Below, piece after piece: positions 21,823 to 23,797 of a DNA stretch of 23,797 nt. The notes under the pieces are model-generated. The model ran no database searches and had not been told where the DNA came from. It was given only the letters and a program-made list of their open reading frames with translations. The position numbers and the translations under genes are program-made. Source of the DNA: a virus; the IMG/VR virus record IMGVR_UViG_3300008218_000055, positions 1 through 23,797 of that record, one strand, 5' to 3'. How positions within the stretch are numbered: position 1 is the stretch's first letter; the number at the start of each line of letters is the position of its first letter.

Positions 21823-23196
21823 TTATTTCCATAGGCCAGTAAGAAACCGCCCTATTAAATTAAATATTCTATCTCCACTCGCTTTATCAGCTAAGTCAAA
21901 TTCCATTTGTCTTTGTAGAGCAGCAACAGCCATATTATGTGCTTGATTTTGTATATTTTGAGATGCCTCTTGAGTCCACGTTGCCTCATCTCTCCATTCT
22001 TGCCAAAGAGATGATAAAGCAAAGTTAGACATATTTAATAAATTTTGAGCATTTGTTTGATTAACTGCATTTGTTGCTGCAGTATTAGCTGTATTAATTT
22101 GTCTACGCCACTGTGCATTTGATTGGTCTATGACTCTTTGGTTTTCAACATTAAATCTTTCTCTTGAATCTTCTAACTGAGAATTAAATTGATTAATAAC
22201 TGCTGTTCTTTCCGCATTTGCTCTTTCAACTCCTATTTGATTATTTGCGTCCATTGCAGAAATTTTATTTTTTTCACTTGTTGAAAACTGATTCATAGCA
22301 TCTGCTCTTTGTGCATTATTTGTTCTGACTTGCGTTTGTAAACTATTAAAAAATTGGTCTACTTGATTTTGACTAGTTGCATTGAATTGCGCTGCTGCAT
22401 TCTGGGCTGATTGGTCTGAAAATAACTGTGTTTGTCTTGCTGCTAAATTTTGTAAATTAGCTTGTTGTGTATTTGTCAAATTAGCCATATCCATTTTAAT
22501 ATATGAATTGGCATTTGTTATAGCTGCTTGCTGTCTATTATTTAAATTTTGGAAAATCATTTCCTTATAGGCTTGAGCATCAGCCGCAGCAATTGGAGTT
22601 GCCGCTTGCATAACTCCTTGAGCTAAAGCTTCAGCATACATACTTGATGCACCCATTCCTCGTTTAGCCATATTAGCTTCTACAAGTTTTTGTGCTCCAA
22701 GTGCCCATGAAGGAAGATTTGTTCCTGTTGTTAAAGCATTTGTAATTTGTGATTGAAGTCCTGCTAGTTGTCCGGTAACAGTTGCATCAGCAGCTATTTG
22801 CCCAGTTTCAGCAGTCATAGGTTGAGTTACAGTACCTTGAGCTGCTGCCATTGTCGGAGCAGTACCCACAGTTGTTGCTGTATATTGTTGAGCAGCCATT
22901 GTTGCAGGGTCTGTTACTGCTGCTGTCGTTGGTGCAACTGATGGTGTTATTGTTGGTGTTGTAGGAGCTGTAGGTGTTGCGGCTGTAGGTGCAGTTGTAG
23001 CTACTCCAGGTGTTGTTGGTAATTCAACAGTTCTTGCTTGTAATGCTTGAGGTGCTAATAATTTACCTCCTACTGGTAACTCTGGAGTTTTTACAAGTTT
23101 CTTCATTTTCTCCAAAGTTTGTTGTGATGTTACTCCTTGTGGTTGAGGTGTGACACCTGTCGGTAACTGAACTGCTGGTAATTGTATTGTTGCCAT
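21823..23196 (-). CDS. 457-aa Ala/Thr/Pro- then Asn/Gln-rich helical structural protein
   Basis: The product is 457 aa, low in complexity. Residues 1-60 contain repeated QLPxGVT-like and LP motifs. Residues 60-130 are Ala/Thr/Pro-rich, an extended linker. A compact part around 160-205 (LPSWALGAQKLVEANMAKRGMGASSMYAEALAQGVM) precedes a long, regular helical region of about 185 residues (205-390). That region is dominated by Ala, Asn and Gln with periodic hydrophobic and Phe residues, like a rod or coiled bundle. The C-terminus has Trp-rich SLWQEWRDEATWTQE and an amphipathic end FNLIGRFLTGLWK. I know similar Asn/Gln-Ala rods from marine-phage virion proteins, so a fibre, tail or internal-core protein is likely. 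Its start is coupled by TAATG to a 45-aa ORF. Confidence 0.7.
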   Translation of the reverse strand: MATIQLPAVQLPTGVTPQPQGVTSQQTLEKMKKLVKTPELPVGGKLLAPQALQARTVELPTTPGVATTAPTAATPTAPTTPTITPSVAPTTAAVTDPATMAAQQYTATTVGTAPTMAAAQGTVTQPMTAETGQIAADATVTGQLAGLQSQITNALTTGTNLPSWALGAQKLVEANMAKRGMGASSMYAEALAQGVMQAATPIAAADAQAYKEMIFQNLNNRQQAAITNANSYIKMDMANLTNTQQANLQNLAARQTQLFSDQSAQNAAAQFNATSQNQVDQFFNSLQTQVRTNNAQRADAMNQFSTSEKNKISAMDANNQIGVERANAERTAVINQFNSQLEDSRERFNVENQRVIDQSNAQWRRQINTANTAATNAVNQTNAQNLLNMSNFALSSLWQEWRDEATWTQEASQNIQNQAHNMAVAALQRQMEFDLADKASGDRIFNLIGRFLTGLWK

Positions 23197-23333
23197 TATT
23201 TCCCCTGTCTATTATATTTTTTCCACATTTTACGTTTGTGTTTATTTAAAGGTCTACTTCTTGTTGAATGACCTATTGTTGTTTTCTTTTTTATAGGAGT
23301 GAAATACTCACTTCTTGTATATATTAATCCCAT
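23196..23333 (-). CDS. 45-aa very basic miniprotein
   Basis: The product is 45 aa with ATG at 23333; the stop overlaps the next start (TAATG). Residues 1-15 (MGLIYTRSEYFTPIK) look ordinary. The rest is densely basic, ending SRPLNKHKRKMWKKYNRQGK, a pattern I associate with small marine-phage proteins of this position. GGCGG lies about 9 bases upstream. Nucleic-acid or portal-complex binding is a guess. No other frame explains this stretch. Confidence 0.6.
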   Translation of the reverse strand: MGLIYTRSEYFTPIKKKTTIGHSTRSRPLNKHKRKMWKKYNRQGK

Positions 23334-23409
23334 TAAGAAATCCGCCAAAAATAAGTTAAATTAATAAAAAAAGATTGCATTAGAGCCATATACAGCGATT
23401 TAAATGAAT

Positions 23410-23496
23410 CTAGTGACCCAAAGTACCTAATAAGGTATAACTTTTGTTTATGAGCCTGTTAGGGCCCTCTATTAACGTATTCAATAATTTAGCCAT
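23410..23496 (-). CDS. Possible 28-aa miniprotein
   Basis: ATG at 23496 overlaps the end of the 34-aa ORF by eight bases, and the frame ends at TAG (23410-23412). The sequence is MAKLLNTLIEGPNRLINKSYTLLGTLGH, mildly amphipathic. With only 28 codons and no ribosome-binding site of its own it may be chance. The 76 bases that follow (23334-23409) hold no clear gene, promoter or terminator. Confidence 0.3.
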   Translation of the reverse strand: MAKLLNTLIEGPNRLINKSYTLLGTLGH

Positions 23497-23593
23497 TATT
23501 TTTTCTATTTTCTTTATTCCATCGTTTATTCCAAGCCCAATTGCTCATTTTCCCACAATAAACTTCTAATAAACCTAGTATAAAATCTTTCAT
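23489..23593 (-). CDS. 34-aa Trp/Lys-rich miniprotein
   Basis: The product is 34 aa; its ATG shares a base with the tail-assembly-like gene's stop (TAATG). The sequence MKDFILGLLEVYCGKMSNWAWNKRW followed by a polar tail combines a hydrophobic helix and an aromatic-basic patch. The WAWxKRW motif looks conserved and familiar from marine phages, function unknown. Coupling to a clear gene supports it being translated. Confidence 0.55.
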   Translation of the reverse strand: MKDFILGLLEVYCGKMSNWAWNKRWNKENRKNNG

Positions 23594-23797
23594 TATGGTT
23601 TAGTAGGCCAAGTTACATTTTCAACATCTGAAACTGTACTTAAACCGCTTGGTAAATCTCTAAGCTCTTGTCTATAAGTCGTCATTTCTGCCGACATTGT
23701 AACATCGGATAAAGCATAAAAATCTGTCTGTGCTAATAGATAATTTCTTCTTGTTCTTAGTTCAGAAATTGCCCTATCGAAAGCACCATCAGCCCAT
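23593..23797 (-). CDS. Tail-assembly chaperone-like protein, C-terminal fragment (5' end outside window)
   Basis: Only the last 67 residues are visible. The reading frame is open to the window edge and ends at TAA (23593-23595). The visible part contains RNYLLAQTDFYALSDVTMSAEM, then YRQELRDLPSGLSTVSDV and a WPTKP end. This RxxLLAxTDxxxLxDxT...YRQxLRDLP...VxWPxKP pattern is typical of C-terminal domains in phage tail-fibre assembly/chaperone proteins (DUF4376 and Phage_tail_APC relatives). These help fibres fold and are often next to fibre genes, which would then lie beyond the right edge. Confidence 0.75.
   Translation of the reverse strand, partial: WADGAFDRAISELRTRRNYLLAQTDFYALSDVTMSAEMTTYRQELRDLPSGLSTVSDVENVTWPTKP

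Noticed and set aside
23424-23437. Palindrome TACCTAATAAGGTA
   Set aside because: Five-pair stem without a T-tract, inside a possible ORF; not convincing as terminator or operator.
1-23797. CRISPR arrays, tRNA genes, integrase or insertion sequences
   Set aside because: Looked for repeat-spacer patterns, cloverleaf cores and recombinase motifs on both strands and saw none; the Cas4-like gene alone is not evidence of CRISPR.

Overview
The window reads as part of a tailed marine bacteriophage genome, most likely a podovirus. The DNA is strongly A+T-rich and almost fully coding, with 0-30 base gaps and many start/stop overlaps. There are no tRNAs, rRNAs, transposons or CRISPR arrays, and no host-type metabolic operons. 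The best taxonomic clue is a family A DNA polymerase with a DnaJ-like CxxCxGxG zinc-binding insertion between its exonuclease and polymerase halves. From memory, this architecture was described for SAR116 phage HMO-2011 and its relatives, a group that I recall also includes phages of SAR11 and Roseobacter hosts. The host here is inferred, not shown.

Layout. Bases 1-6814 lie on the + strand and form the replication and nucleotide-handling arm: a DnaB-like helicase (5' end cut off by the window), PolA, a probable ssDNA-binding protein, a Cas4/RecB-like PD-(D/E)XK nuclease with iron-sulfur cysteines, a small resolvase-like PD-(D/E)XK endonuclease, an unknown 96-aa protein, a 2-oxoglutarate/Fe(II) oxygenase-like protein, a DUF6378-type protein and two small ORFs. 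A perfect-consensus sigma-70 promoter overlaps the polA stop codon, and a second strong one precedes a 53-aa ORF at 6433. The arm ends in a convergent junction near 6.8 kb with a small hairpin.

Bases 6797-23797 are all on the - strand and read leftwards. In transcription order they are: the C-terminus of a tail-assembly-chaperone-like protein; three tiny ORFs; a 457-aa Ala/Thr/Pro- then Asn/Gln-rich protein; two small virion-type proteins; a 721-aa protein; a 98-aa protein with 16 cysteines (metallothionein-like C-terminus); a 1506-aa giant protein resembling phage polyvalent/ejected proteins; a lytic transglycosylase; a run of small membrane proteins (64, 39, 172, 138 and 77 aa; lysis or envelope functions likely); two Sec-exported proteins, one with a long Glu/Phe-rich acidic region; a membrane-anchored coiled-coil protein; two paralogous-headed proteins sharing an N-terminal motif and a duplicated ribosome-binding region; and two small unknown proteins.

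How it fits together. The right arm combines virion/ejection proteins with peptidoglycan hydrolysis and envelope-acting proteins. The left arm copies and processes DNA. Most junctions are TAATG or ATGA overlaps, suggesting translational coupling along long polycistronic messages. The items most worth a second look are the cysteine-rich protein, the exported acidic repeat protein, the paralogous pair at 7.5-8.9 kb (one member with an exact 87-bp tandem repeat) and the two near-perfect promoters on the replication arm.
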